DNA from: Hyphomonadaceae bacterium UBA1933
Lineage (GTDB): Bacteria > Pseudomonadota > Alphaproteobacteria > Caulobacterales > Aquidulcibacteraceae
Reading direction: 5' to 3'
Assembly (NCBI GenBank): GCA_002337085.1
Contig: DDFH01000002.1
Location: 1-64,000 of the forward strand
DNA: 64,000 nucleotides
Part shown: one piece after another, positions 43,659 to 52,770 of the stretch
How positions within the stretch are numbered: position 1 is the stretch's first letter
How the letters are laid out: each line of letters opens with the position of its first letter
Notes under the pieces: model-generated
The model's database searches: none
Seen by the model: the letters and a program-made list of their open reading frames with translations, nothing else
Told to the model about the DNA's origin: nothing
Made by a program: the position numbers and the translations under genes

Positions 43659-45433
43659 GCGCCAATCCCCCGATATAAATTAACGCCATATGCGGCTAAT
43701 TTATCCTTATTCCCATAAAATTGGGTCATGGTTATAGTTTGTGGTAAATTAATTTCTTCGCAAGTGAAATTTGCAATTAATGCAATTTCGTCATTGCCAA
43801 AGCCTTGGGTGATTTTTAAAACTTTCCCGCCTTCAAGTGTTTCTGTTTTTGCATAGTCGGCATTTTGTGATGGGATGTTTTCTTTTACAATTCTGCCAAA
43901 TTCTTGGAAGAAGTCGCGGATTGGATTATTATTTGCCGCAATATTCCAATCCATTTCAGGGCGATGAAGCCAGCGTATTTCTGACTTGGTCTCATCATTT
44001 TTTAGGAAGCTATAATCATTACCAAGCCCAATTTCGTCGCCCATATAAATCATTGGCACACCTTCAACCGCATAGATGATTGAATTCAATAATTTTAGTC
44101 GTGCAACTCCATAATCATCTTTACCAATTCCGCATAATCCCGCTGCCATGCCACAGCTTGATTTTGGCATATTATCCGGTGCTTGGAATGCCATTGCGGT
44201 CGCAAAACTTTGTGAATTATTATAAAAATCTGCCCATCTTTGCATATCTTCATTTGATGCAATATCTTTTAGGGCAATCCAGATAATATCATCATGACAG
44301 CGAGTATAATTTAGCCATTTGGCATTGGCTGGCTTTAGACTGGCTTTAGATAAAGCCTTTTCAACGATTTGCCCGTTGCCATCGGCAAGCCCCGCCCATA
44401 ATGCCGTCATAAGAACGTTATTATATGCAAGGTCGCATTCAGGGGCATCGCTATTGCCAAAGAATGGGATAACTTCTGTGATGCTTTCTATTGCCTCGGC
44501 AAGGAGAAAGCTTGATGGCGACAATATTTTTAATAAATTGCGCCAGGCAATAATTATTTTATGGGTATTTTCATGATTGCGGCAGATAGTGCCCTTAGTT
44601 TTCCATAAAAAAGGTGCCGAATCCAACCTAAAACCATCAACGCCTTTATTGGTTAAGAATAATAATGCCTCAAGCATTTTTAAGAAAACTTTGGGGTTTT
44701 TATAATTTAAGTCCCACTGGAAGGGGTAAAAGGTTGTCCAAATATATTTTCCAATTTCTTCATTATATGTAAAGCTGCCGGGGGCGGTATCGGGGAAAAC
44801 ATCCATAAGGCTAGCTTCATATTCATCCACTTCGGACTTATCAAAGGCATGATAAAAATCGGCATACTCTGGATCGCCTTTTAGCCATTTTTGCGCCCAT
44901 TCATTTTCTTGGGCAGTATGGTTACAGACAATATCAATTATGAGGCCAATATTACGATTATGCAGTTCGGTAGCAAGGTTTTCAAATTGTTTGATATTAC
45001 CAAGATTTGGGTCGGTATCAAAGAAATCGGCAATCGCGAAACCCCCATCGCTATCCCCTTCGCGTGGTTTCAGAAGGGGGAGGGGGTGCAATAGACCAAT
45101 GTTTAAACTTTCGAGATAATCAAGATGTTTTAAAGTTCCCGCAAAATCTTTGCCAAATTTATCAATATAACAACAATAAACAGGACGCCCCTTTTGTGCA
45201 TACCATAAAGGGGTTTGCGCATTTTTTTCGTCACGCAATTTTAATTCTATTTTACGGGAAACAATGTTTTCAGCCAATGTTTTAGAAATTTGCGGGGCAA
45301 GCCATTGTGTTTCAGCTTTGCCATATATTTCTTCAAGCGCATTTATCGCGTCACGCCAATACTTATTTTGCGTATGTGTTTTTCTTTCCGTGATATAATC
45401 ACCAATGCCTTGGCGTGCATTTTGATTGGTCAA
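43655..45433 (-). CDS. GH13 sucrose hydrolase/amylosucrase-like enzyme
   Basis: 592-residue GH13 subfamily 4-type protein, cytoplasmic (no signal). Catalytic residues by motif: Asp271 nucleophile (GVDGFRLDSAPFLWK), Glu313 acid/base (FLLAEAIE), and the stabilising Asp in TRCHDDIIW. Upstream domain and DGGFAIADFFDTDPNLG resemble amylosucrase. Amylosucrases build alpha-glucan from sucrose whereas close relatives only hydrolyse it; sequence motifs alone do not decide. The linked fructokinase, permease and TonB receptor support sucrose as substrate. Confidence 0.85.
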   Translation of the reverse strand: MTNQNARQGIGDYITERKTHTQNKYWRDAINALEEIYGKAETQWLAPQISKTLAENIVSRKIELKLRDEKNAQTPLWYAQKGRPVYCCYIDKFGKDFAGTLKHLDYLESLNIGLLHPLPLLKPREGDSDGGFAIADFFDTDPNLGNIKQFENLATELHNRNIGLIIDIVCNHTAQENEWAQKWLKGDPEYADFYHAFDKSEVDEYEASLMDVFPDTAPGSFTYNEEIGKYIWTTFYPFQWDLNYKNPKVFLKMLEALLFLTNKGVDGFRLDSAPFLWKTKGTICRNHENTHKIIIAWRNLLKILSPSSFLLAEAIESITEVIPFFGNSDAPECDLAYNNVLMTALWAGLADGNGQIVEKALSKASLKPANAKWLNYTRCHDDIIWIALKDIASNEDMQRWADFYNNSQSFATAMAFQAPDNMPKSSCGMAAGLCGIGKDDYGVARLKLLNSIIYAVEGVPMIYMGDEIGLGNDYSFLKNDETKSEIRWLHRPEMDWNIAANNNPIRDFFQEFGRIVKENIPSQNADYAKTETLEGGKVLKITQGFGNDEIALIANFTCEEINLPQTITMTQFYGNKDKLAAYGVNLYRGIGA

Positions 45434-45513
45434 ATCAAATTCCCCTGTAATCTTTTATTGTTTATATGTTGCGGTATGTCCGCCATCTTTATTGGGTATG
45501 TGTTACAATACAA

Positions 45514-45527
45514 TGCAAACGATTGCA
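45514..45527. promoter_or_regulatory. putative operator, copy 1
   Basis: TGCAAACGATTGCA, 87 bases upstream of the GH13 gene on the minus strand. A TATAAT on the plus strand starts at 45531, so it could also lie in a plus-strand promoter. Confidence 0.65.
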
Positions 45528-45652
45528 AGATATAATTGCGAAATAAATGTTGTGCCGTTATTTGTTACGGTAGCTGACTACGAAAATGCTTTATTTTGTT
45601 ACCTTTTTACGTTGGCGTGAAAAGAAATCTAAAAAATATGTAAAAAAATACT

Positions 45653-45666
45653 TGCAAACGATTGCA
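45653..45666. promoter_or_regulatory. putative operator, copy 2
   Basis: TGCAAACGATTGCA, identical to copy 1, 79 bases before the receptor start. Probable binding site of the LacI regulator encoded at 49596-50597. Confidence 0.65.
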
Positions 45667-45744
45667 TATTATATTAGTGATAAAAAACACGCGCCACCAA
45701 GACGCGGAAAAATATTTGGCTTAAACAAAAGCCGGGAGGAAAAT

Positions 45745-48165
45745 ATGAAGAATTATGTAAAAGCCAGCGCATGGCTTATGGCGGGATGCTCGTTATTCGC
45801 GATTTCTACCGTGGCAAATGCCCAAGACGCGAGTAAAACAGATAATGCAAAAGAAGAGGTTGTTGTGGTTACCGGTGTTGCCAAGGGGCAAAATCGTCTT
45901 GATACCTCGATTTCAATTTCTTCATTGAGTAATGCCGAAATTGCAAAAGCCGCACCACGTTCTGCGGCGGAAATTTTCCGTAATATCCCTGGTTTCCGTT
46001 CTGAATCAACAGGTGGTGAAGGTAATGCCAATATTGCAGTTCGTGGTTTACCAGTTGCTTCGGGTGGCGCAAAATTCTTGCAAATCCAAGAAGATGGTTT
46101 GCCAATTCTTGAATTTGGTGACATTGCATTTGGTAATGCCGATATTTTCTTGCGTACGGATTTAAGCGTTGGCCGTATTGAGGCGGTTCGTGGTGGTACG
46201 GCGTCAACTTTTGCGTCAAACTCTCCGGGTGGTATTTTGAATATTATTTCAAAAGATGGCTCGGCCGAAGGCGGCGCGGTACAAATTACTCAAGGGCTTG
46301 ATTTTGATCAAAGCCGCGTTGAATTTGATTATGGTGGCGCGCTTTCTGATAATACAAATTTTCATATCGGTGGCTTTTATCGCAAGGGTGAAGGCCCGCG
46401 CAAAGCCGGATATGATGCCAATAATGGTGGTCAATTTGAGGGGAATTTAACCCGTCATTTTGATAATGGCTTTTTGCGTGTTGGTTTTAAATATTTAAAT
46501 GATCGCACGATTGGTTATTTGCCAATGCCAATGGCGATTTCTGGTACAAATGCTAATCCAAAATGGGGTTCTGTGCCTGGGCTTGATGCACAATCAGACA
46601 CTATTCATTCGGCATATTTCCTTTCCGATGCCGGTCTTGGTTCAAATAATCAAAACCATGTTTCCGATGTGCGCGATGGCATGCACCCAGTTGTTAAAGC
46701 CTTTAATGCAGAGGCAAAGTTTGATGTTGGCGGTGGTTGGAATCTTGATAATAAATTCCGTTATGCACAAAATAGCGGTGACTTTGTTTCACTATTTCCT
46801 GAAAGTGTTGGAACCGCATCTGAAATTGCCGCAAAACTTGGTGGAACAAGCTTAACTATTGCCAATGGCCCTGGTGTTGGTACTGCCTATAACGGGCTTG
46901 CAATGCGCGTTCATACATTCAATGTTTTGCTTAATAATCTTGATAATATGGCGAATGATTTGAAATTATCAAAATCATTCAATTTTGATAAATCAAAACT
47001 TGATGTCACTTTTGGTCTTTATAATTCCCACCAAAATATAAATATGGATTGGATTTGGAATAGCTATTTGATGGAAGTGAATGGCAATAATGGTCGCTTG
47101 CTAAATGCGTATAATGGCACAACACTTTTGACACAGAATGGTTTGGCTGCATATGGTGTTCCGGCGTGGGGGAATTGCTGCACCCGTCATTATGATACTC
47201 AATATGATATTGTTGCCCCTTATTTAGTTGCGACTTATAGCGTTGATAAATTATCGGTTGAGGCATCAATTCGCCATGATGGCGGCAAAGCGCGCGGCAA
47301 TTATGCGGGTTCTGTGCAAAAGCCAAATTTTGACGTTAATGGCGATGGCATTATTCAGCCAACCGAAGTTAGCGTATCAGTAATTGATTATGCCAACCCA
47401 CAATTGGTAAATTATGATTGGGATTATACATCATATTCATTGGGTGCAAATTACCGCTTGTCTGATAATTTTTCAGTTTTTGCAAGAACTTCAAAAGGTG
47501 GTCGCGCCAATGCCGATCGTCTATTATTCGGCAAAGTAAAAGCCGATGGTTCGGTTGCAAAGCAAGATGCCGTTGATTTTGTTAAACAGCACGAAGCTGG
47601 TGTTAAATATTCTCAAGGCGGCGTTAAATTATATGCAACTGCATTCTTTGCCACCACAGAAGAGCAGAATTACGAGGCAACCACACAACGCTTTATAGAC
47701 CGCGTTTATGAAGCAAAGGGCATTGAATTTGAAGGCGCATATCGTATTGGCGATTTCAAAATCAATGGTGGTGCAACCTATACCAATGCGGAAATTACCA
47801 AAGATGCGTTAAACCCAACACAGGTTGGCAATACACCCCGCCGTCAGGCAAAATGGGTATTCCAAATGACGCCATCTTATAAAATGGATAAATTGGAATT
47901 TGGCGCAAACTTTATTGGTACAACCAAATCTTATACCAGTGATGACAATCTTTTGGTCATGCCTGGTTATATCCAAACCAACCTATTCGCAAACTATCAG
48001 GTTACCGAAAAAATGTTGGTATCTTTAAACGTAAACAATGCGTTTGATACTTTTGGCGTTACAGAGGCTGAAGAAGGCTCAATCACTGCCAATACAACCA
48101 ATTATGTTCGCGCCCGTGCCATTAATGGACGCACAACCACACTTTCTCTTAAATACAGCTTCTGA
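45745..48165 (+). CDS. TonB-dependent receptor (sucrose-locus type)
   Basis: 806-residue outer-membrane receptor. The ATG at 45745 follows GGGAGGA; the upstream open frame is not coding. Signal peptide (WLMAGCSLFAISTVANAQDA), possible TonB box (EEVVVVTGVAKG), plug domain (SAAEIFRNIPGFRSE, NIAVRGLP) and barrel ending LSLKYSF. It carries identical operator copies with the divergent GH13/fructokinase unit and may import sucrose or a related oligosaccharide across the outer membrane (inference). Confidence 0.92.
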   Translation: MKNYVKASAWLMAGCSLFAISTVANAQDASKTDNAKEEVVVVTGVAKGQNRLDTSISISSLSNAEIAKAAPRSAAEIFRNIPGFRSESTGGEGNANIAVRGLPVASGGAKFLQIQEDGLPILEFGDIAFGNADIFLRTDLSVGRIEAVRGGTASTFASNSPGGILNIISKDGSAEGGAVQITQGLDFDQSRVEFDYGGALSDNTNFHIGGFYRKGEGPRKAGYDANNGGQFEGNLTRHFDNGFLRVGFKYLNDRTIGYLPMPMAISGTNANPKWGSVPGLDAQSDTIHSAYFLSDAGLGSNNQNHVSDVRDGMHPVVKAFNAEAKFDVGGGWNLDNKFRYAQNSGDFVSLFPESVGTASEIAAKLGGTSLTIANGPGVGTAYNGLAMRVHTFNVLLNNLDNMANDLKLSKSFNFDKSKLDVTFGLYNSHQNINMDWIWNSYLMEVNGNNGRLLNAYNGTTLLTQNGLAAYGVPAWGNCCTRHYDTQYDIVAPYLVATYSVDKLSVEASIRHDGGKARGNYAGSVQKPNFDVNGDGIIQPTEVSVSVIDYANPQLVNYDWDYTSYSLGANYRLSDNFSVFARTSKGGRANADRLLFGKVKADGSVAKQDAVDFVKQHEAGVKYSQGGVKLYATAFFATTEEQNYEATTQRFIDRVYEAKGIEFEGAYRIGDFKINGGATYTNAEITKDALNPTQVGNTPRRQAKWVFQMTPSYKMDKLEFGANFIGTTKSYTSDDNLLVMPGYIQTNLFANYQVTEKMLVSLNVNNAFDTFGVTEAEEGSITANTTNYVRARAINGRTTTLSLKYSF

Positions 48166-48195
48166 TTCCCTAGTAAAGAGTTAGAAGTTTATCTT

Positions 48196-48286
48196 GGCAT
48201 CGGTTTAAATTACCTGTTAATAGCCTTATTTCTCCCCAGTTATGGGCTATATAATTGGGAAATAAACCGGTGCCGCACCTTTTTTT
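48196..48286 (+). terminator. nested inverted repeat with T-run before MFS gene
   Basis: Outer arms GGCATCGGTTTA (48196-48207) and TAAACCGGTGCC (48263-48274) pair with one mismatch-tolerant G-T pair; an inner ATAGCC/GGCTAT stem lies at 48220-48225/48245-48250. Seven T's follow at 48280-48286. It looks like a terminator for the receptor, but ends just before the RBS of the next gene, so attenuation is possible. A TATAAT at 48250-48255 might instead start the MFS transcript. Confidence 0.5.
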
Positions 48287-48297
48287 GAAAAGAGGAA

Positions 48298-49551
48298 ATG
48301 GGAATGCTAAACCAAGGGATGAAAAGCGAAAATAAACATAATATGGGTCTTGTATTATTTTTGACCTATTTAATGTTTTTAATGTTTGCAATGACAACGG
48401 ATGCGGTGGGTGTTATCATTCCCAAAATCATTGAAGAATTTAAACTTTCAATGGCGCAGGCCGGCGCGTTTCACTATTCTACAATGTCGGGAATTGCGCT
48501 TTCTGGTTTGTTTCTTGGTTCTTTGGCAGATAAATTGGGGCGCAAATGGTCAATTGTTGTTGGGCTTATATCATATGCGATTGCCTGCCTCGCCTTTGCA
48601 ATTGTTAATCACTTTGCATTTTTTCTGATTTTATTATTTATTTCTGGCGCAGCAATTGGGGTGTTTAAAACCGCCGCAATTGCCCTCATTGGCGACCTTA
48701 CAAATTCAAGCCAACAACATACTAAAATAATGAATATGGTCGAAGGTTTTTTTGCAATTGGCGCAATTATTGGCCCCTGGCTTGTTACGCAATTATTGCT
48801 GAACGGTGCTTCATGGAAGTGGCTTTATATGTTTGCTGCCTTTATTTGCGTGATTTTGGTTTTGACCGCATCACGTGTGGCATATCCAAAAACCATTAAA
48901 ACTGAAAGCGCGCCACAAATAAAATTTAGCGATGTAGCTCCATTATTAAAAGACAAACACCTTTTAAGTTTTAGTGCTTTAATCATGCTTTATGTGGGGG
49001 CTGAAAATGCGATTTTTGTTTGGATGCCAAGTTTCTTGAAAACCTATAAAGGTGAATTCGTGTTTTTCGCAATTTATGCCTTGCCAATATTTTTTGTTTT
49101 GCGTGCGGCGGGGCGATTTTTGGGGTCATGGCTTATATCTCATTTGAAATGGACTATTGTGCTTAGCCTTTGTTCCGCATTAATTGCATTATGCTTTTTG
49201 GGGTCGGTAATTGGTGGGCAGGGGGTTGCCGTATTCCTTTTGCCATTATCTGGCCTCTTTATGTCGGTTATATATCCAACCCTTAATTCAAAAGGCATAA
49301 GCGGGTTTCAAAAATCGCAACATGGTACAATTGGTGGAATAATATTATTCTTTACCTGCCTAAGTGCGGTTATTGCCCCGCTCTTGATGGGTTTGGTTTC
49401 TGATTATTTTGGCGATGCTAAATTCGGATTTTATATCGCGACATTATTTGCAATTATTTTATTTGTTGCCTTGTTGTTGAACCATTTATTCAACTCATCT
49501 GACAGTCGCTTAAAAGAGGTTGATAAAGGTTTGGGGCAGGTTCAGGGCTAA
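48298..49551 (+). CDS. MFS transporter
   Basis: 417-residue 12-helix permease. The A-motif-like GSLADKLGRKWS between helices 2 and 3 and TTDAVGVIIPKIIEEF near the start define the superfamily; it does not look FucP-like as the other two do. RBS AAGAGG precedes ATG 48298; ATG 48304 is an alternative. Placed between the TonB receptor and a LacI gene, it is the candidate inner-membrane sucrose/oligosaccharide importer of this locus (inference). Confidence 0.88.
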   Translation: MGMLNQGMKSENKHNMGLVLFLTYLMFLMFAMTTDAVGVIIPKIIEEFKLSMAQAGAFHYSTMSGIALSGLFLGSLADKLGRKWSIVVGLISYAIACLAFAIVNHFAFFLILLFISGAAIGVFKTAAIALIGDLTNSSQQHTKIMNMVEGFFAIGAIIGPWLVTQLLLNGASWKWLYMFAAFICVILVLTASRVAYPKTIKTESAPQIKFSDVAPLLKDKHLLSFSALIMLYVGAENAIFVWMPSFLKTYKGEFVFFAIYALPIFFVLRAAGRFLGSWLISHLKWTIVLSLCSALIALCFLGSVIGGQGVAVFLLPLSGLFMSVIYPTLNSKGISGFQKSQHGTIGGIILFFTCLSAVIAPLLMGLVSDYFGDAKFGFYIATLFAIILFVALLLNHLFNSSDSRLKEVDKGLGQVQG

Positions 49552-49595
49552 TTAAAACAGCGCGGAAACCTAGGGCCTGCCTCATAACTTAATTA

Positions 49596-50597
49596 TTACG
49601 TACTTTGCCGCGTGATTAGGCGTGCCGGCATAATTGCCGATGAGGTTTGATCCCCATTAAGGCGTTGGAATAACAAATCTACCATGAATTTTGCACCCAA
49701 GGATAAATCCTGATGAATGGTAGTTAGTGGCGGGTTAAGGCTTTTGGCAATTGATACATCGTCATAGCCACAAACCGCTATTTTATCAGGAATGGTAATA
49801 TTTTCCTCTGTTAATACGGACATGGCGCCTTGGGCAATAACATCCGATGCGCAAAAGATTGCATCAATTTTTTGTTTTGATTTTATAAGATTATACGTGG
49901 CCTCGCGCGCGTCATTAAAGCCAAAATGTGTATCGATGCGTATTGGCTTTTTGCCGACTTTTTTCAATGCCGATGAATAGCCACTATAACGACTTTCAGC
50001 CTCTGGGACATTGGGTGGGCCAAGGAATACAATCTTGTTACGGCCGCGCGATAATAAATGCTCAGTCGCCAATTGACCACCGATGAAATTATCAACACCA
50101 ACCGTGCAATAGTTTTGCCCCTTCATATTTTCGCCCCATACAACCATGGGGGCATAAGTGGTGGCAATTTGGTTTAGTGCATCATGTTGGTCGGATTGCC
50201 CGATCACCAAGAGACCGTCAAATCGTTGTGAGGCAATAAGTCGTTTTAACCAACCTTCTTTGGGTTGTGGGTTTTTTGACAGAAGTAAGTCATAGCCTTT
50301 GTTAAACACTTCATCGGCAAGGCAACCAATCATTTCAAGCAAAAATGGGTCGGTGATTTTTTGATTTTCTTCGTGACCCAAGGGTAAAACCAAACCAATT
50401 GTTTTGGTTGTTTGCAGGCGTAAATTACGCGCGGCAGCATTAACAACATAACCATTTTCTTCGGCAATTTCACGAATTTTTTGTTTTAATTGTTCGGGTA
50501 TTAATGAAGAATCTGAAAGGGCGCGCGAAACGGTTGAAACCGAAACTCCTGAAAGGCGCGCGACATCAGACATCTTTATTCTTGAAGTCTTGTTCAT
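49596..50597 (-). CDS. LacI-family transcriptional regulator
   Basis: 333-residue repressor with HTH MSDVARLSGVSVSTVSRALSDSSLIPEQLKQKI, hinge AARNLRLQTTKTIGL and a ligand-binding domain (GYDDVSIAKSLNPPLTTIHQDL). Convergent with the MFS gene. By position it is the probable regulator of the GH13/fructokinase and TonB receptor units through the twin TGCAAACGATTGCA sites. No copy of that site was noticed in its own upstream region. Confidence 0.93.
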   Translation of the reverse strand: MNKTSRIKMSDVARLSGVSVSTVSRALSDSSLIPEQLKQKIREIAEENGYVVNAAARNLRLQTTKTIGLVLPLGHEENQKITDPFLLEMIGCLADEVFNKGYDLLLSKNPQPKEGWLKRLIASQRFDGLLVIGQSDQHDALNQIATTYAPMVVWGENMKGQNYCTVGVDNFIGGQLATEHLLSRGRNKIVFLGPPNVPEAESRYSGYSSALKKVGKKPIRIDTHFGFNDAREATYNLIKSKQKIDAIFCASDVIAQGAMSVLTEENITIPDKIAVCGYDDVSIAKSLNPPLTTIHQDLSLGAKFMVDLLFQRLNGDQTSSAIMPARLITRQST

Positions 50598-50751
50598 AAG
50601 GTAACCCTAAGCAAAATTTTATAAGCTATTTTTTATATTGGTTAGCAAAAAAATTAAAATAAATAAAGACTTATCTATACTTTAGTTAGGGCGGGGAGTT
50701 ATTATTTATATATTTATAATTCTTTGTGCGAATTTATACAAGCAAATTCGT

Positions 50752-51303
50752 TTAAGAGGTTTGGTTGCGCCCACGATTTAGAATTCGAGCAAGGGTTCGC
50801 CTGTGCATTCCCAATTGGCGCGCAGTTTCAGAAATATTGAAATCATTCTGCGATAAGGCGCTATTTATCAATTCCCATTTATCGATTTTTAGCTTTGCAT
50901 TTTGTTTTTCGCCAATATCAACTTCTATATTTCCTTTGGTGCGGTCAAAGGCGGTTATAATATCAATCGTCCCTGATGGTTTTAATAAATAATGGCATGC
51001 CCCAAGCCGAATTGCAGACACCGCCGTCGATATAGAGCCATAGCCAGTTAATACCACAATCCTAATGTCGTTCTTTATTTCTTTTAATTTCTCAACAATT
51101 CTAAGGCCGTTTGAATGCCATAGTTTTAAATCAACGACTGCTAGTTCGGGCAATTCTTTTTGTGCCAATGCAATTGCATTTTCTTCACTATTTGAAAGGA
51201 ATGACAAAAACCCACGCTTGCGGAATGAATTTGCAAGCGTGGCCGCAAAAGGCATATCATCATCGACAATCAGAATTTTTTGGGGTTGTTGTGCTTCATT
51301 CAT
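50752..51303 (-). CDS. regA: RegA/ActR/PrrA-type response regulator
   Basis: About 183-residue two-component regulator with a receiver domain (acidic pocket VDDD at 13-16, phosphorylation Asp58 in AVVDLKL, Lys108 in LLKPS) and a C-terminal Fis-type HTH NISETARQLGMHRRTLARILNR, diagnostic for the RegA/ActR/PrrA/RoxR redox-response group. These regulators pair with a RegB/PrrB quinone-sensing kinase, which is not in this window. Start at ATG 51303 gives the usual short N-terminus; in-frame ATG 51327/51336 and GTG 51339 are alternatives without clear RBS. Confidence 0.85.
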   Translation of the reverse strand: MNEAQQPQKILIVDDDMPFAATLANSFRKRGFLSFLSNSEENAIALAQKELPELAVVDLKLWHSNGLRIVEKLKEIKNDIRIVVLTGYGSISTAVSAIRLGACHYLLKPSGTIDIITAFDRTKGNIEVDIGEKQNAKLKIDKWELINSALSQNDFNISETARQLGMHRRTLARILNRGRNQTS

Positions 51304-51360
51304 GTGGCAAATATAAACGCCTTGCATGACTTTCATCACTTAGACAAATTGCCCAAGTTT

Positions 51361-52770
51361 TTATTTTATCCCCGCAAACATTTTTCCGGCAAGCTTGCTT
51401 AAAGCCCCCCATGGCGGCCCAAGCATTTCAAACGCATTTATAAAGCCGATTTTATGGATGGATCGGGCATGACTAAAGCGTTTAAAGCCTTCAAAGCCAT
51501 GATATGCACCAGTTCCACTAGGGCCAATGCCACCAAAAGGCAAAGCGCTTTGGGCAACATGCATCAAGGTGCCATTGATTGTAACACCGCCAGAAATTGC
51601 GCCTTTCAATATTGTTTCTTGAAAATCATTATTGTTCGAGAAAATATAAAGCGCCAATGGACGCGCACGTTCGCGAATGACTGCCAATGCATCCTCAATA
51701 ATGGTATAAGGCACAACCGGCAAAATTGGGCCAAAGATTTCTTCGCGCATTATAATATTATTATCAGGGGCGCCAAGGATAACAGTTGGGGTGATTTTTG
51801 CCCCTTCGGTAGTTTCTGCTTTATGGCTATAAATTTTTGCGCCTGCTGCCCGTGCTTCTTCGATTGCACCCCATAGGCGGGCACGATGCTTTTCGCCGCA
51901 AATTGCGGAATATTGGTCATTGCTTGCGGGTTTTTTATATGATTGATTAGCGCGCTTTATAACTTTTTTGCAAAACTCTTCGGCCTTGGCAGCAGGTACA
52001 AGAACATAATCAGGCGCGATACAAGTTTGTCCGGCATTAAGAAATTTGCCAAAGGCCACTGAATTTGCCGCTTTTTCAATCTCGTAATCATCGTCAATTA
52101 CAACCGGTGACTTGCCGCCTAATTCGAGTGTTACGGGAGTAAGGTTGTTTGCCGCCGCCTTCATGACTTCGCGTCCAATATTGGTCGAGCCTGTGAAGAT
52201 TATATGATCAAACGGCAATTCGGAAAATGCACGCGCCACATCAACCCCACCATTAATTACGGATACTTCAAGCGGGTCAAAAGCTTGTTCGATTAATTTT
52301 GCAAATAGCTCAGAAAAAATGGGGGTTTGTTCAGATGGCTTTATCATGGCACGATTGCCCGCCGCCAAAGCATCGGTAAGCGGGCCAACCAATAAAAATA
52401 ATGGGTAATTCCACGGTGAGATAATACCTATGACGCCTAATGGTTCGTAACGAATTTGGGATGATGCGGGTTGAAACATTAAATCGACGTTACGCCTTTG
52501 TGGTTTCATCCAGTTCTTTAGCTTGCCCATAGTATATTTTATGCCATGAACCGATGGTAAAATTTCCAATAATTCGGTTTCAGCGCTTGCGCGCCCCCCA
52601 AAGTCATCGGAAATTGCTTTGGCAATTGCGTCTGTATTGTCCAAAACCATATTTTTTAGTTTTTCAAGCGATGCAAGGCGGGTTGTTAAATCCGGTGCTG
52701 GCTGGTTTCTGGATGCCAAAAATTGTGCTTCAAATATATTTTGCATTGTGTCACCTGAATTTGTCATCAT
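51361..52770 (-). CDS. aldehyde dehydrogenase (coniferyl aldehyde dehydrogenase-like)
   Basis: 469-residue NAD(P)-dependent enzyme of the class-3-like ALDH group. Catalytic Cys250 (NAGQTCIAPDYV), Glu216 (LELGGKSP) and Asn121 (SPWNYP) are present; the YEPLGVIGIISPWNYP and AQSALPFGGIGPSG segments resemble coniferyl aldehyde and medium-chain aldehyde dehydrogenases. AAGGA precedes ATG 52770. It overlaps the GMC oxidoreductase stop, so the two form an alcohol-to-aldehyde-to-acid pair. Confidence 0.9.
   Translation of the reverse strand: MMTNSGDTMQNIFEAQFLASRNQPAPDLTTRLASLEKLKNMVLDNTDAIAKAISDDFGGRASAETELLEILPSVHGIKYTMGKLKNWMKPQRRNVDLMFQPASSQIRYEPLGVIGIISPWNYPLFLLVGPLTDALAAGNRAMIKPSEQTPIFSELFAKLIEQAFDPLEVSVINGGVDVARAFSELPFDHIIFTGSTNIGREVMKAAANNLTPVTLELGGKSPVVIDDDYEIEKAANSVAFGKFLNAGQTCIAPDYVLVPAAKAEEFCKKVIKRANQSYKKPASNDQYSAICGEKHRARLWGAIEEARAAGAKIYSHKAETTEGAKITPTVILGAPDNNIIMREEIFGPILPVVPYTIIEDALAVIRERARPLALYIFSNNNDFQETILKGAISGGVTINGTLMHVAQSALPFGGIGPSGTGAYHGFEGFKRFSHARSIHKIGFINAFEMLGPPWGALSKLAGKMFAGIK

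Larger units (their letters stand above)
45434..45744. promoter_or_regulatory. divergent promoter region with twin LacI-type operators
   Basis: 311 bases between the GH13 operon and the second TonB receptor. The same 14-mer TGCAAACGATTGCA occurs at 45514-45527 and 45653-45666, 139 bases apart, with a central CG and near-perfect dyad. The first is close to the GH13 side, the second close to the receptor. A strong RBS (GGGAGGA) precedes 45745. A spurious open frame covers part of it. Confidence 0.7.

Noticed and set aside
45586..45744. Open frame extension before the second TonB receptor
   Set aside because: It runs through an operator copy, is Lys-rich and lacks signal-peptide character; the ATG at 45745 has GGGAGGA.
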